A DNA stretch of 64,000 nucleotides from an uncultured Lachnospiraceae bacterium (GCA_910588965.1 CAJUSO010000016.1:1-64000), one strand, 5' to 3'; positions 42,812 to 51,456 are shown, numbered from the stretch's first letter. A program made the numbers and translations. The notes: generated by a model from the letters alone, not told the origin.

Positions 42812-43945
42812 TTAAGGTGTAGCTGGCGTGAGGAGCATTTCCCTTACATTGTCCAAAGTATCCCTGATTGCAATGTGCTGCGGGCAGGCTTCCTCACATT
42901 TCCCGCATTTGATGCAGGCATCCGCATGTTTTTTCCCATGGCCGCCTACCAGCCATTCTTCCTGGCGTTTTGCCAGCCCCAGGCTACGGTAGAGGGTTAG
43001 GTAATTCATGGCGGTAAAAGACCCGGAAACCCCGATGTCCATGGGGCAGACCTTTGCGCAGTAGTTGCAGGAGGTGCAGGGAATCAGCGGGATTTTTGCC
43101 AGTTCCTCCTGTGCCTTCTGGAGGGTTTTTCCCTGGCTTGTTGTAAGCCCTCCAAAGGATGACATATAAGATAGGTTGTCTTGCATCTGCGCTACATTGC
43201 TCATACCAGACAGCACGGCGATGACGCCTTCTAAGTTTGCGGCGAACCGGATTGCCCAGGAAGCTGCGGAGTTTTCCGGCTCGGCATCCCGGAAGAGCTT
43301 TTCCACCGGTTCTGGGGGTGTTGCAAGCATCCCGCCCTTTACAGGTTCCATAATGATAACGGGCTTCCCATGCTTCCTGGCTACCTCATAGCAGCGGCGG
43401 GATTGCACGGAAGGGTTTTCCCAGTCTGCGTAGTTGATCTGGAGCTGGACAAATTCCATTTCTGGGTGTGCGTCCAGGATTTCTTCCAGTTCCTCTGGCG
43501 TAGAATGGAAGGAAAAGCCTACATGCTTCACAAGCCCTGCTTTCTTTTTCTCCTGCACCCAGCCCCACATGTTAAAGTCATCGAAATAATGGGATCTGCT
43601 TTCCCCTAGGTTATGCAGCAGGTAAAAGTCGAAATATCCAGCCCCGGTCTGGGCTAGGGAGGTATCAAACTGTGCATAAGCTTCTTCTTTTGTCTTACAG
43701 TTAATCCAGGCTGCGTTTTTGGTAGCCAGCTGGTAGCGTTCCCTTGGGTAACGCTCCACCAGCGCCTGGCGGATGGCGTCCTCGCTCCCGGCATATGCCC
43801 AGGCTGTGTCAAAATAAGTAAAGCCGGCGTCTAGGAATAAATCCACCATCACCTTTACCTGTTCCACGTCAATGGCGCCGTCTTTCTGGGGCAGGCGCAT
43901 TAAGCCGAACCCTAATTTCCGGATGTCTTCCCCTAAATATCCCAT
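42812..43945 (-). CDS. Aldo/keto reductase with C-terminal ferredoxin-like domain
   Basis: 377 aa. The AKR barrel carries LGFGLMRLP, FDTAWAYAGSE (catalytic Asp and Tyr), the Lys in LATKNA, and the His in DFYLLHNLG. The C-terminal ~90 residues hold two cysteine clusters, CTSCNYCAKVCP and CIKCGKCEEACP, for two 4Fe-4S centres. Such AKRs are widespread in anaerobic Firmicutes. The physiological substrate is unknown. The gene is divergent from a MerR regulator and its promoter has the MerR-type overlong spacer, so it is probably induced by a reactive small molecule sensed by that regulator. Confidence 0.9.
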   Translation of the reverse strand: MGYLGEDIRKLGFGLMRLPQKDGAIDVEQVKVMVDLFLDAGFTYFDTAWAYAGSEDAIRQALVERYPRERYQLATKNAAWINCKTKEEAYAQFDTSLAQTGAGYFDFYLLHNLGESRSHYFDDFNMWGWVQEKKKAGLVKHVGFSFHSTPEELEEILDAHPEMEFVQLQINYADWENPSVQSRRCYEVARKHGKPVIIMEPVKGGMLATPPEPVEKLFRDAEPENSAASWAIRFAANLEGVIAVLSGMSNVAQMQDNLSYMSSFGGLTTSQGKTLQKAQEELAKIPLIPCTSCNYCAKVCPMDIGVSGSFTAMNYLTLYRSLGLAKRQEEWLVGGHGKKHADACIKCGKCEEACPQHIAIRDTLDNVREMLLTPATP

Positions 43946-44069
43946 GTCTGACGTACCTCCTTTAGATTTGTATGCCGTTTTAGATGTTGGTTGCATAATT
44001 ACCCCAGCATTTTCTGCCAGCGCGGCAAAATGCGTTGCCATCTGGCTGCTGGGGACATATAATGGAAAT

Positions 44070-44100
44070 AGTATAACAGCTTCGGGTTACCCGAAGTCAA
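44070..44100 (-). promoter_or_regulatory. MerR-type promoter with palindromic operator
   Basis: On the minus strand TTGACT (44095-44100) and TATACT (44070-44075) are separated by 19 bp, the unusually long spacer of MerR-activated promoters. The spacer holds the palindrome CTTCGGGTnACCCGAAG. The regulator gene starts 30 bp away in the other direction. Confidence 0.85.
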
Positions 44101-44129
44101 TACCTTTTATGCGAAAGAGAGGAGATACT

Positions 44130-44543
44130 ATGAAATATACCATGAAACAGTTTGCAGGAATGTTCCATACGACGGAGCATACCCTGCGCTATTATACCGA
44201 TATTGGGCTTCTGCCATGTGGGAGGGACAGCGCAAACCGGCGCATATTTGATGATACTTCAGCTAATTGGATGCGCGGCATTTCCTATCTGAAGAAATGC
44301 GGCACATCCATTAAGGACATAAAGGAATACTGCCGTTTATGCCAGCAGGAGGAATCAGAGGAGAATTTGAAAGCAAGGTATCAGATAATCCTCCGCCAGC
44401 AGGAGAAGTCGCATAGAAAAGTGGAAGAGGCCAAGGCTACGGCAAAATATATGGATGACAAAGTCAAGCACTATGAAGATATCTTAGCAGGCCTGGTGCC
44501 GGATGACATGAACCCAGGCAATTGGGCGCCAAAGGGGGAATAA
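44130..44543 (+). CDS. MerR family transcriptional regulator
   Basis: 137 aa. The N-terminal winged helix (YTMKQFAGMFHTTEHTLRYYTDIGLL and NRRIFDD) is followed by the dimerisation coil (EEENLKARY-like, EEAKATAKYMDDKVKHYEDIL). It lacks the metal-binding cysteines of MerR/CueR, so it belongs to the group regulating reductases or responding to organic compounds. The start has GAGAGGAG upstream. It is divergent from the aldo-keto reductase, which it probably activates by untwisting the 19-bp spacer promoter. Confidence 0.92.
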   Translation: MKYTMKQFAGMFHTTEHTLRYYTDIGLLPCGRDSANRRIFDDTSANWMRGISYLKKCGTSIKDIKEYCRLCQQEESEENLKARYQIILRQQEKSHRKVEEAKATAKYMDDKVKHYEDILAGLVPDDMNPGNWAPKGE

Positions 44544-44897
44544 AAGGCGGAAATAGGCTTTTAAAACGCGAAGAGGGGAAAACGGCCTTTTGTATGTTGG
44601 CGGGTGTTAGGGGCGGTATCCTTATCAGGTGACGTATTTTTTGTTAAGTGAATATGTCTGCCCAAAGCACCAATCTGCCAAATTTTTGAGAAATATAGAA
44701 TGGTAGCCTTTGGAATAGAGGCACTTTTATAAGCCCCACCGAAGCCGGACTTTGGGAGACATATCCTTTTATCTATTCAAACAGCCAACTTAAGGCGGAG
44801 TTGACGGTATGCAGAATGCTTTGTTCTGGACCAGAGCCTGATGCCTTCTTTCGCATACGACAGTATGCCAGGGATACCTTTTGCCAGCCGGTAATAG
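44544..44897. other. Gene-free stretch with decayed sequence
   Basis: No convincing gene. It holds the first copy of a ~50-bp dispersed repeat (about 44578-44630, ending CTTATCAGGT). The following sequence looks like degraded coding DNA upstream of the truncated DJ-1 gene. Confidence 0.6.
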
Positions 44898-45446
44898 CAG
44901 AAGAAAACTTTTTGTAATTTTGAAATTAGTCCTGCGCTTGAGATATTGGCACTTGCTGAAAAACCAATTACAGTTTTCGGAATTGCAAAACAGGCAATCA
45001 GAAGCGAAGATGGGTTGTCAGTATTTCCCGATGATACGATTGATAATATTGATTTGGATGCGTATGACAGTTTAATATTGCCTGGTGCAATGGATATCAG
45101 AGAAAGTATTGAAAATGAAAGGATAATAGATTTCATCAAAAAGTTTGATGGAAAGACAATAGGAGCTATTTCAATCGCACCCCTGTTACTTGTCAGAGCT
45201 GGATTACTTAATGGAAAACCATTCATGGCTGGTATCAATAAAGAAGAAATTTTTGAAGAGGGATTTTCAGAGAATGATTTAGCTAAAATGGTGGGATGGG
45301 ATGACAATTTAAGTAAACCAGTTGAGGAGGGATATATTATAACTGGCAATATAATTACATCAATATCATACAACTTTATCAAATGGGCATTGGCTTTTGG
45401 AAAAATGGTAGGAATTGACATTTCTGCAAAAACGTTCGGGATTTAA
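44898..45446 (+). pseudogene. DJ-1/PfpI family protein, start lost
   Basis: The frame encodes a DJ-1/PfpI-like glutamine-amidotransferase fold: FEISPALEILALAEKPITVFG, DDTIDNIDLDAYDSLILPGAMD, and IGAISIAPLLLVRAGLLNG. In the last of these the usual nucleophile Cys position reads Ile-Ser-Ile-Ala, so the canonical Cys is not evident. The frame extends upstream only to a TAG at 44895, with no ATG. The first residues of the family (a beta strand before FEISPAL) are damaged. A TTG at 44946 could start a shortened product, but its poor ribosome site and the missing first strand suggest a pseudogene. Confidence 0.65.
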
Positions 45447-45586
45447 GGGAAAGTTGGAAATGGTAAAACTGCCAAATTGGCGGTTTTAAACATGAATAGA
45501 CAGAGAAAACCGCCCTTTGTACTTTGGCGGGTGCCGGGGCGGTGTTCTTATCAGGTAAAGCATATTCTGTTTTGGACTGCTGCCAG

Positions 45587-46015
45587 TCATAGCGATTGTA
45601 CTTTTGCCAATAGGGCATCCTGCAATACTTTTGAAAAGTTGATGCTTTTTTCTTCACAAAGAGTATTCAGCCACATAGGAATGCTTAAAGTCTTTTTTAC
45701 TGCCTTATCGCTGTGCTGCCTTGCGTATTCGGTCATATCCACCAGTACCATATTGACGAAAACACTATCCGCAGCGGATTCCATTTCAAAATCTTTCAGG
45801 ATGGCAGCCGGATTGATTTCGCTTAATGCACTGGGAGCCGGGAGGGATTCACCGTCACGCAGGGCGGTAAACAGATACAGACCGCAGGCATCCCCCGCCA
45901 TGCGCATAGCGTCCGCCACATTATCCCCAAAAGTTGCAAGATTCCCTAAGTCGGGGAAAATGACCGATATTTTACCCTCTTCCTCATAGAAAACAGCCGG
46001 GTATACATAATTCAT
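45587..46015 (-). CDS. hicB: HicB-type antitoxin
   Basis: 142 aa. The N-terminal partial RNase-H fold (YPAVFYEEEGKISVIFPDL, NVADAMRMAGDACGLYL) is the HicB signature. The C-terminal part (MTEYARQHSDKAVKKTLSIPMWLNTLCEE) is a ribbon-helix-helix/HTH-like DNA-binding domain. It neutralises HicA and represses the operon. It lies 52 nt downstream of hicA in the toxin-first order normal for hicAB. Confidence 0.93.
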   Translation of the reverse strand: MNYVYPAVFYEEEGKISVIFPDLGNLATFGDNVADAMRMAGDACGLYLFTALRDGESLPAPSALSEINPAAILKDFEMESAADSVFVNMVLVDMTEYARQHSDKAVKKTLSIPMWLNTLCEEKSINFSKVLQDALLAKVQSL

Positions 46016-46066
46016 AAATCATTGCTCCTTTCCGTGTAATCTATATTATTTGCAAGGGGCAGGGGC

Positions 46067-46249
46067 TTATTTCAGCCCCGCCTGATTGCGTATGGATTTA
46101 ACAATACTTTTCGGGATGTCACCGGGATGATTCGGAACGCTTACTTTTCCGGGCTTTGTTGGGTGTTTGTATTGGTAATGTGAGCCGCTTATGTCTGACA
46201 CGTACCATCCATCATCCTTTAGCATCCGGTCGGCTTCTCTGAATCTCAT
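46067..46249 (-). CDS. hicA: HicA-type mRNA interferase toxin
   Basis: 60 aa, the standard size. The dsRBD-like fold is visible as DRMLKDDGWYVSDISGSHYQYKH, with the catalytic His in SGSHYQY, then KVSVPNHPGDIPKSIVKSI. HicA cleaves mRNA on or off ribosomes when not bound by HicB. GGAGGAAAC precedes the ATG at 46249, and a longer frame upstream is rejected. The promoter overlaps two palindromes. Confidence 0.93.
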   Translation of the reverse strand: MRFREADRMLKDDGWYVSDISGSHYQYKHPTKPGKVSVPNHPGDIPKSIVKSIRNQAGLK

Positions 46250-46272
46250 GTATGTTTCCTCCTTACAATTAT

Positions 46273-46335
46273 ATAATAACACGTATTTTACGTATTGCCA
46301 AGAGGGAAACATAAAAAAGATACGTATTTTACGTA
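46273..46335 (-). promoter_or_regulatory. hicAB promoter with two ACGTAAAATACGT operators
   Basis: On the minus strand TTGGCA (46296-46301) and TATTAT (46273-46278) are 17 bp apart. An ACGTATTTTACGT near-palindrome (46281-46293) fills the spacer. A second copy, TACGTATTTTACGTA (46321-46335), lies 41 bp upstream. These are good candidates for HicB operators. Confidence 0.75.
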
Positions 46336-46405
46336 GATATAATATGCAGATACCGGGAAAGTATGCAGATTGGCAACAAGGTGCGCCGCCAATATTCGAC
46401 CACAA

Positions 46406-47465
46406 GTGGGGGGAAAATACAGTTATGCCGTCTGTTGCCGTCTTGTTTTTTATCAGACGTTACATAAACAAGGCAGAGCCGCTAAACAACGAATTTCGTC
46501 TTTTAAAGGTTCGATTTGAAATGTAACCTTGCAGAGCATAGCCACAAGTGGTAACGTACCCGGAATTTTCCAGGCGGCATCCGGCGATAATATCCCGATT
46601 TGAAATCGGAGAACTGACAAGAACGGCTTTTCCGCTTTTCAGAATCCCTATACACATGCGCAACAAGCCCCTATTTTGTGTTGTAACGGCATAGACAGTA
46701 TTTTTATCAGGTAAGGCAGTACAAGCCCGATATGGGGCAGATAGAGCCATTGCAAAAGGATTCTCACAGACGTGTGATTACGCGCACACGTTGATTGTTG
46801 TTATACTTCACTCTTCCTGAATGAGGAATGAAACGGCTATCCTGATGGTGGATACCACTATATAGTTGCCAGTGGGAGCAATCTGGCGCTTAGGTACAGG
46901 AAATTTCCCGCTCCACACAATGTCGAACCCCTGCAAATATTTTAGCACCCTTTGCCTGTGCCAGTTTGTTGGCATGGTTCGTATTTCGGTACGAGCCGAA
47001 CGCAAGATTGCGTTGGGTGGGCATATCCCTTGTGTGGTTATTGGTGAAAGTAATGTAGTAACTACGGTGCAAGGTATTTTTCCTTACCTGATAAATAGGT
47101 ATTGGGGGTTTTGAGGATTTTGTCCCCGGTCAGGCAGCCTATAAAATGATTTTCCTATCAGAAACCGGAACTACTCCCCCACTTATTCCCCCTTACTCAC
47201 GCACTTTTCATAGAGGGGTGGGACAAATGAAGAAGCAAAGGGAAAAACCGCTAAAATCAAGGGGTTTCTGCTTGCTCACCCATGAACAAACAAGGGGGGT
47301 TTTCCACCTGATAAGACGGAACATGGGCGGTTATTTATAACGACACCTTCTCCACCGTACCAAAATCATAGTACATTTTACAATAGGGGACTATAGCAAA
47401 AATAAACAAAATTAGGGGGCTAATACTATAATAGACCTATCAAGAGATGGAAGGAGAAACACAAC
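46406..47465. other. Gene-poor remnant of an integrative element
   Basis: No convincing gene. Several short frames occur on both strands without ribosome sites. One at 46460-46750 (minus) ends near a third copy of the TTATCAGGTAA motif. The motif also occurs inverted near 47083 and 47318. Sequence style resembles the non-coding flanks of Tn1549-like elements upstream of the integrase module, but this is an impression only. Confidence 0.5.
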
Positions 47466-47843
47466 ATGAAACAGATTACCAAAGTAAGAAAAACAGTTTG
47501 CGCAATGGCTAACCAATTACGGAAAGCCGGGTGCTCTCTCAAAGAAGCCTTTAAAAAGGCATGGCAGAGGGTAAAGCTGTCAATGACAGTTCGGGCAGCA
47601 GGAACCACATTCGAGAACAGACAGGAGCGGTTACAGTTCCTGCAGCAGTTCAAGCCGGAGGATTTGACCGTTACATTAGAGCGTGAGCAGAATAATAAGT
47701 TTGATTGTAACGCTATTCAGATTGTTGTACATATCAAGCCTATTCGCCGGGAATGTGATTCAGGCGGCAATGTGGTTTATCAGGTAACGAAGTTAAGGGA
47801 GTGGGCGGCGCCTTATGTGTCTGCTGCCTACCTCACATTATAG
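47466..47843 (+). CDS. HIRAN-like domain protein of an integrative element
   Basis: 125 aa. After a basic N-terminal stretch (SLKEAFKKAWQRVK), residues ~40-90 read VRAAGTTFENRQERLQFL and LEREQNNKFDCNAIQIVVHI, which match the HIRAN pattern (G-x-x-x-xxRQ, L-x-x-E-xxNxxDxNAI). The expected C-terminal strand is replaced by an unrelated tail (REWAAPYVSAAYLTL), so the gene may be a recombined or shortened version. GGAAGGAG precedes the ATG. The integrase gene follows 16 nt later. HIRAN domains bind DNA ends or structures. The function here is unknown. Confidence 0.6.
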   Translation: MKQITKVRKTVCAMANQLRKAGCSLKEAFKKAWQRVKLSMTVRAAGTTFENRQERLQFLQQFKPEDLTVTLEREQNNKFDCNAIQIVVHIKPIRRECDSGGNVVYQVTKLREWAAPYVSAAYLTL

Positions 47844-47859
47844 AAAGGCGGTGCTTATT

Positions 47860-48813
47860 ATGGCAGAAAAGAGAAAAGACAACCGGGGCAGAAATCTCAA
47901 AACTGGCGAATGCTACGATCCAAAGAATAAGCGGTATATGTCCCGAAAGATGATTGACGGCGAACGCATCACAATTACCGCTCCTGATGGTAAAAAACAT
48001 TCTACCATGTCCAATCTGAAAAGCTGTCTGAATATTGTCTTTGAATGTGCCTTAGATGATGATATTATTATCAAGAATCCTGCAAAGAATTTACAAGTGC
48101 CGCAGACAGAGAGTAAGAAGCGGACAGCCATAGAACAACAGAAGATTGATTTGTTTATGAGTTATGTAAAGAATAGTGAGCGGTATTCATACAGTTACCC
48201 AGCGTTTGTTGTTCTGTTTAATTCAGGCATGAGAATTGGGGAAATGGCAGCATTGACATGGGATGATGTGGATTTCAAGGATAATACCATAACCATAAGT
48301 AAGACCGTGAACCGATACAGAAAAGTGGATTATGGTTTTACTATGGCAGTAGCTTCTCCCAAAAGCAAGACTTCCATTCGTAGTATTGCAATGAATAGCG
48401 TAGTAAGAAAAACGCTCCTGAAGCTGAAAATGCAAAGTGTACCCCCTGCTGCAAAATTGCCCTATGTGGATGATTCTGGGAATATCAGGGGGCATATATC
48501 CGGATTTCTGTTCGTGAATACATCCGGGAATGTATGGAATGAGCCGGGATTCCGGGAACTGATAAAAAGGATTGTGGAGCGGCACAACAAGGATGCAGAA
48601 GAAAACCATACAGAAAAGATTGAGAATTTTTGTCCGCACATGGTTCGACATACTTACACAAGCCTTGCTTACTCTGCCGGAGCTGATGTGAAGATTGTAA
48701 GCCAGAACCTCGGACACGCTTCTACATCCGTGACACTGGACACATATACGCATCTGACAGAGAATAAAAAGAAAGAGCAGGAAGCGGTGGCGCAGACGGT
48801 TAGAATATCATAA
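47860..48813 (+). CDS. int: Tyrosine recombinase (integrase), internally deleted
   Basis: 317 aa. The C-terminal catalytic domain is complete: Arg in FNSGMRIGEMAAL, Lys in PKSKTSIRSI, HxxR in HMVRHTYTSLA, His in LGHASTS and nucleophile Tyr in DTYTHL. The N-terminal arm-binding start MAEKRKDNRGRNLKTGE is like Tn1549-type integrases. The sequence then jumps within ~45 residues to the end of the core-binding domain (MSNLKSCLNIVFECALDDDIIIKNPA). About 80-100 residues of the arm/core-binding region seem missing in frame, so activity is doubtful. Start supported by GAAAGGCGG. Confidence 0.82.
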   Translation: MAEKRKDNRGRNLKTGECYDPKNKRYMSRKMIDGERITITAPDGKKHSTMSNLKSCLNIVFECALDDDIIIKNPAKNLQVPQTESKKRTAIEQQKIDLFMSYVKNSERYSYSYPAFVVLFNSGMRIGEMAALTWDDVDFKDNTITISKTVNRYRKVDYGFTMAVASPKSKTSIRSIAMNSVVRKTLLKLKMQSVPPAAKLPYVDDSGNIRGHISGFLFVNTSGNVWNEPGFRELIKRIVERHNKDAEENHTEKIENFCPHMVRHTYTSLAYSAGADVKIVSQNLGHASTSVTLDTYTHLTENKKKEQEAVAQTVRIS

Positions 48814-48961
48814 TTGTTGTGGCAATTCTGTGACAAATTCGAGAAGAAAGACGGAAAAAGATAGACTATGATAAAAGCACCCTTTTAGGCGGCAGTATTG
48901 AAATAAACAAGGATAACACAAGAAGAAATAACACGAACAATAGTTCGTAAAGAAAAAAGCC

Positions 48962-48990
48962 TTGACACCCTCTTTTTTTTATAGTATGAT
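48962..48990 (+). promoter_or_regulatory. Promoter of ylxM-ffh operon
   Basis: TTGACA and TATGAT have a 17-bp spacer and sit 17 bp upstream of the ylxM ATG. A T8 run inside the spacer is notable. Confidence 0.75.
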
Positions 48991-49007
48991 ACCAAAGGTG
49001 ATTGGAT

Positions 49008-49352
49008 ATGGAGAGGAAAGTGATGCAGACATACCTCTATGATTTTTATGGGGAGCTGCTGACGGAGCACCAGAGGAATGTCTATGAGGATTTTGTATTG
49101 AATGATTTTTCCCTGAGTGAGATTGCCCAGGAGGCAGGGATTAGCCGCCAGGGCGTCCATGATTTGGTGAAGCGGTGCGACAGGATCCTAGAAGGCTACG
49201 AGGGGAAGCTCCATCTCTTAGAACGCTTCCTTAAGATGAAGGGGCAGATTACCAGGATCCGTACCTTGGCGCAGGACAGCCAAAACCAGGCGGATGGGGC
49301 TGTGATGGCAGAGATTGCAGCCATTTCCGATGAGGTATTGAAAGAGTTGTAG
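49008..49352 (+). CDS. ylxM: YlxM/UPF0122 SRP-associated DNA-binding-like protein
   Basis: 114 aa HTH protein (sigma-70 region 4-like): TYLYDFYGELLTEHQRNVYEDF, FSLSEIAQEAGISRQGVHDLVKRC, then a helical tail. YlxM modulates SRP (Ffh) activity and is nearly always upstream of ffh. I use the ATG at 49008 with AAAGGTG upstream, because conserved homologues extend past the internal Met at 49023. ffh follows 84 nt later. Confidence 0.92.
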   Translation: MERKVMQTYLYDFYGELLTEHQRNVYEDFVLNDFSLSEIAQEAGISRQGVHDLVKRCDRILEGYEGKLHLLERFLKMKGQITRIRTLAQDSQNQADGAVMAEIAAISDEVLKEL

Positions 49353-49436
49353 ATGCCCAAGGGCAGCCAGGCGGGTTGTATTAGGCTGCCTGGCGTTGGG
49401 ATGGCGGCAGCCAGGGCACATAGATGGGAGGAAAGT

Positions 49437-50798
49437 ATGGCATTTGACAGCTTATCCGAAAAATTACAGAACGTGTTCAAATCCTTACGGAGCAAAGGGC
49501 TTTTGACGGAAGCAGATGTGAAGGCGGCGCTGAAGGAAGTGAAGCTTGCGCTGTTAGAAGCAGATGTTAACTTTAAGGTAGTGAAGCAGTTTGTAAAGAC
49601 TGTGCAGGAGCGGGCGGTTGGGCAGGATGTAATGAGCGGCCTGAATCCTGGGCAGATGGTAATAAAGATTGTAAATGAAGAACTTGTCTCTTTGATGGGT
49701 TCTGAGACGACTGAGCTTTCCTTGCGGCCAGGCAATGAGATTACGGTCATTATGATGGCAGGCCTGCAGGGGGCGGGGAAGACCACCACCACAGCCAAGA
49801 TTGCTGGGAAGCTGAAGCAGAAGGGGAAGAAGCCTTTGCTGGCAGCCTGTGACGTGTACCGGCCGGCAGCCATCCAGCAGCTCCAGATTAATGGTGAGAA
49901 GCAGGGCGTAGAGGTATTTTCCATGGGAGACAGCCATAAGCCTGTGAATATTGCCAAGGCAGCGATAGAGCATGCCAGGGCGGATGGGTTCCAAGTGGTC
50001 ATCTTGGATACGGCTGGGCGGCTCCATGTGGATGAGGACATGATGCACGAGCTCCAGGAAATCAAGGAGCAGATAGAAGTGCACCAGACCATCCTAGTGG
50101 TGGATGCTATGACGGGGCAGGATGCCGTTAACGTAGCTTCTTCTTTCCAGGAGCAAATCGGGATTGACGGCGTGGTGCTGACCAAGCTGGACGGCGACAC
50201 CAGGGGCGGGGCGGCATTGTCCATCCGTTCTGTGACAGGCAAGCCCATCCTGTATGTGGGCATGGGAGAGAAGCTTTCTGATTTGGAGCAGTTCTATCCG
50301 GACCGTATGGCCAACCGGATTTTGGGCATGGGCGACGTGCTGACCTTGATTGAGAAGGCGCAGGAAACCATTGACGAGGAAAAAGCCAGGGAGCTGGAGC
50401 AGAAGATGCGCAAGGCAGAGTTTGGCTTTGACGATTATTTAGAGTCCATGAACCAGATGAAGAAATTAGGCGGTATTGCCAGCATGCTCCAGATGATGCC
50501 AGGTTTTGACAGCAGCCAGATTGCTGAGATAGAGAATGCCATGGATGAAAAGAAAATGGCGAGGATTGAAGGGATTATCTATTCCATGACCCCCAAGGAG
50601 CGGTCGAACCCTTCCATCCTGAACCCCAGCAGGAAACGCAGGATTGCCAAGGGCGCCGGCGTGGACATCAGTGAGGTAAACCGTTTGGTAAAGCAGTTTG
50701 AGCAGTCCAGGAAGATGATGAAACAGATTCCAGGCCTGATGGGCGGCGGCAAGGGCAAGCGCCGCGGGAAGATAAAGCTGCCCTTCGGGCTGGGGTAA
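49437..50798 (+). CDS. ffh: Signal recognition particle protein Ffh
   Basis: 453 aa. N domain MAFDSLSEKLQNVFK, G domain with GLQGAGKTTTTAKIA, ACDVYRPAA, DTAGRLHVDEDMM and TKLDGDTRGG, and the Met-rich M domain (QMKKLGGIASMLQMMPGF, SRKMMKQIPGLMGG) that binds 4.5S RNA and signal sequences. The start has GGGAGG upstream. Works with FtsY, encoded 19 kb away beyond an inserted cargo region. Confidence 0.97.
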   Translation: MAFDSLSEKLQNVFKSLRSKGLLTEADVKAALKEVKLALLEADVNFKVVKQFVKTVQERAVGQDVMSGLNPGQMVIKIVNEELVSLMGSETTELSLRPGNEITVIMMAGLQGAGKTTTTAKIAGKLKQKGKKPLLAACDVYRPAAIQQLQINGEKQGVEVFSMGDSHKPVNIAKAAIEHARADGFQVVILDTAGRLHVDEDMMHELQEIKEQIEVHQTILVVDAMTGQDAVNVASSFQEQIGIDGVVLTKLDGDTRGGAALSIRSVTGKPILYVGMGEKLSDLEQFYPDRMANRILGMGDVLTLIEKAQETIDEEKARELEQKMRKAEFGFDDYLESMNQMKKLGGIASMLQMMPGFDSSQIAEIENAMDEKKMARIEGIIYSMTPKERSNPSILNPSRKRRIAKGAGVDISEVNRLVKQFEQSRKMMKQIPGLMGGGKGKRRGKIKLPFGLG

Positions 50799-50964
50799 GT
50801 TCTTGCCCAAGCTTTGCAGCAGGGCTTTTATGGCGGCATGTACCGCTTGCCAGCCATAGGGGCAGGATTTAAAAACCGTTGGTAACAGCACGTAGCCAGG
50901 GGCTGGTTCCCGTTAGGCGAAGTCTGATTACACATAGAAAAAATATAACCAGGAGGTGAAAGCA

Positions 50965-51207
50965 ATGGTAAAAATCAGGTTAAAGAGAATGGGGCAGAAG
51001 AAGGCACCTTTCTATAGAATCGTGGTAGCAGATGCCAGGTCCCCAAGGGATGGAAGGTTCATTGAGGAAATTGGGACATACGACCCAACCAAGAACCCCA
51101 CCGAATACCGTGTCAATGAAGAAGCCGCAAAGAAATGGCTGGCAAACGGCGCCCAGCCTACCGAAGTTGTAGGGAAGATTTTTAAATTAGCTGGCATCGA
51201 GAAATAG
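50965..51207 (+). CDS. rpsP: 30S ribosomal protein S16
   Basis: 80 aa. MVKIRLKRMGQKKAPFYRIV and the RDGRFIEEIGTYDP segment are unmistakable S16. AGGAGGTGA precedes the ATG. First of the rpsP-khpA-rimM-trmD group. Confidence 0.98.
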   Translation: MVKIRLKRMGQKKAPFYRIVVADARSPRDGRFIEEIGTYDPTKNPTEYRVNEEAAKKWLANGAQPTEVVGKIFKLAGIEK

Positions 51208-51225
51208 CCTTTATGAGGTGAGGGA

Positions 51226-51456
51226 ATGAAAGAATTAGTAGAAGTAATTGCAAAGGCTCTTGTGGATTGCCCAGAGGAGGTTGCAGTTACAGAGACTGAG
51301 AATGAGAAATCCATCGTGCTGGAACTGCACGTTGCCCAGTCAGATATGGGGAAGGTAATTGGCAAGCAGGGACGTATTGCCAAAGCCATCCGTGCAGTTG
51401 TAAAGGCGGCAGCGGCAAAATGCGATAAAAAGGTAATTGTGGATATCGTGCAGTAA
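51226..51456 (+). CDS. khpA: KH-domain RNA-binding protein KhpA
   Basis: 76 aa single KH domain with the GxxG loop GKVIGKQGRIAKAIR. KhpA, usually as a heterodimer with KhpB, binds many RNAs and influences cell division and elongation in Firmicutes. It lies between rpsP and rimM as expected, and a terminator follows it. Confidence 0.96.
   Translation: MKELVEVIAKALVDCPEEVAVTETENEKSIVLELHVAQSDMGKVIGKQGRIAKAIRAVVKAAAAKCDKKVIVDIVQ

Noticed and set aside
46460..46750. 96-codon minus-strand frame in the gap upstream of hicA
   Set aside because: Cys/Gly/Ser-rich with no ribosome site, overlaps the dispersed repeat; probably non-coding element DNA.
46808..47114. Short overlapping frames on both strands
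   Set aside because: Conflicting phases, no start signals, no recognisable family.
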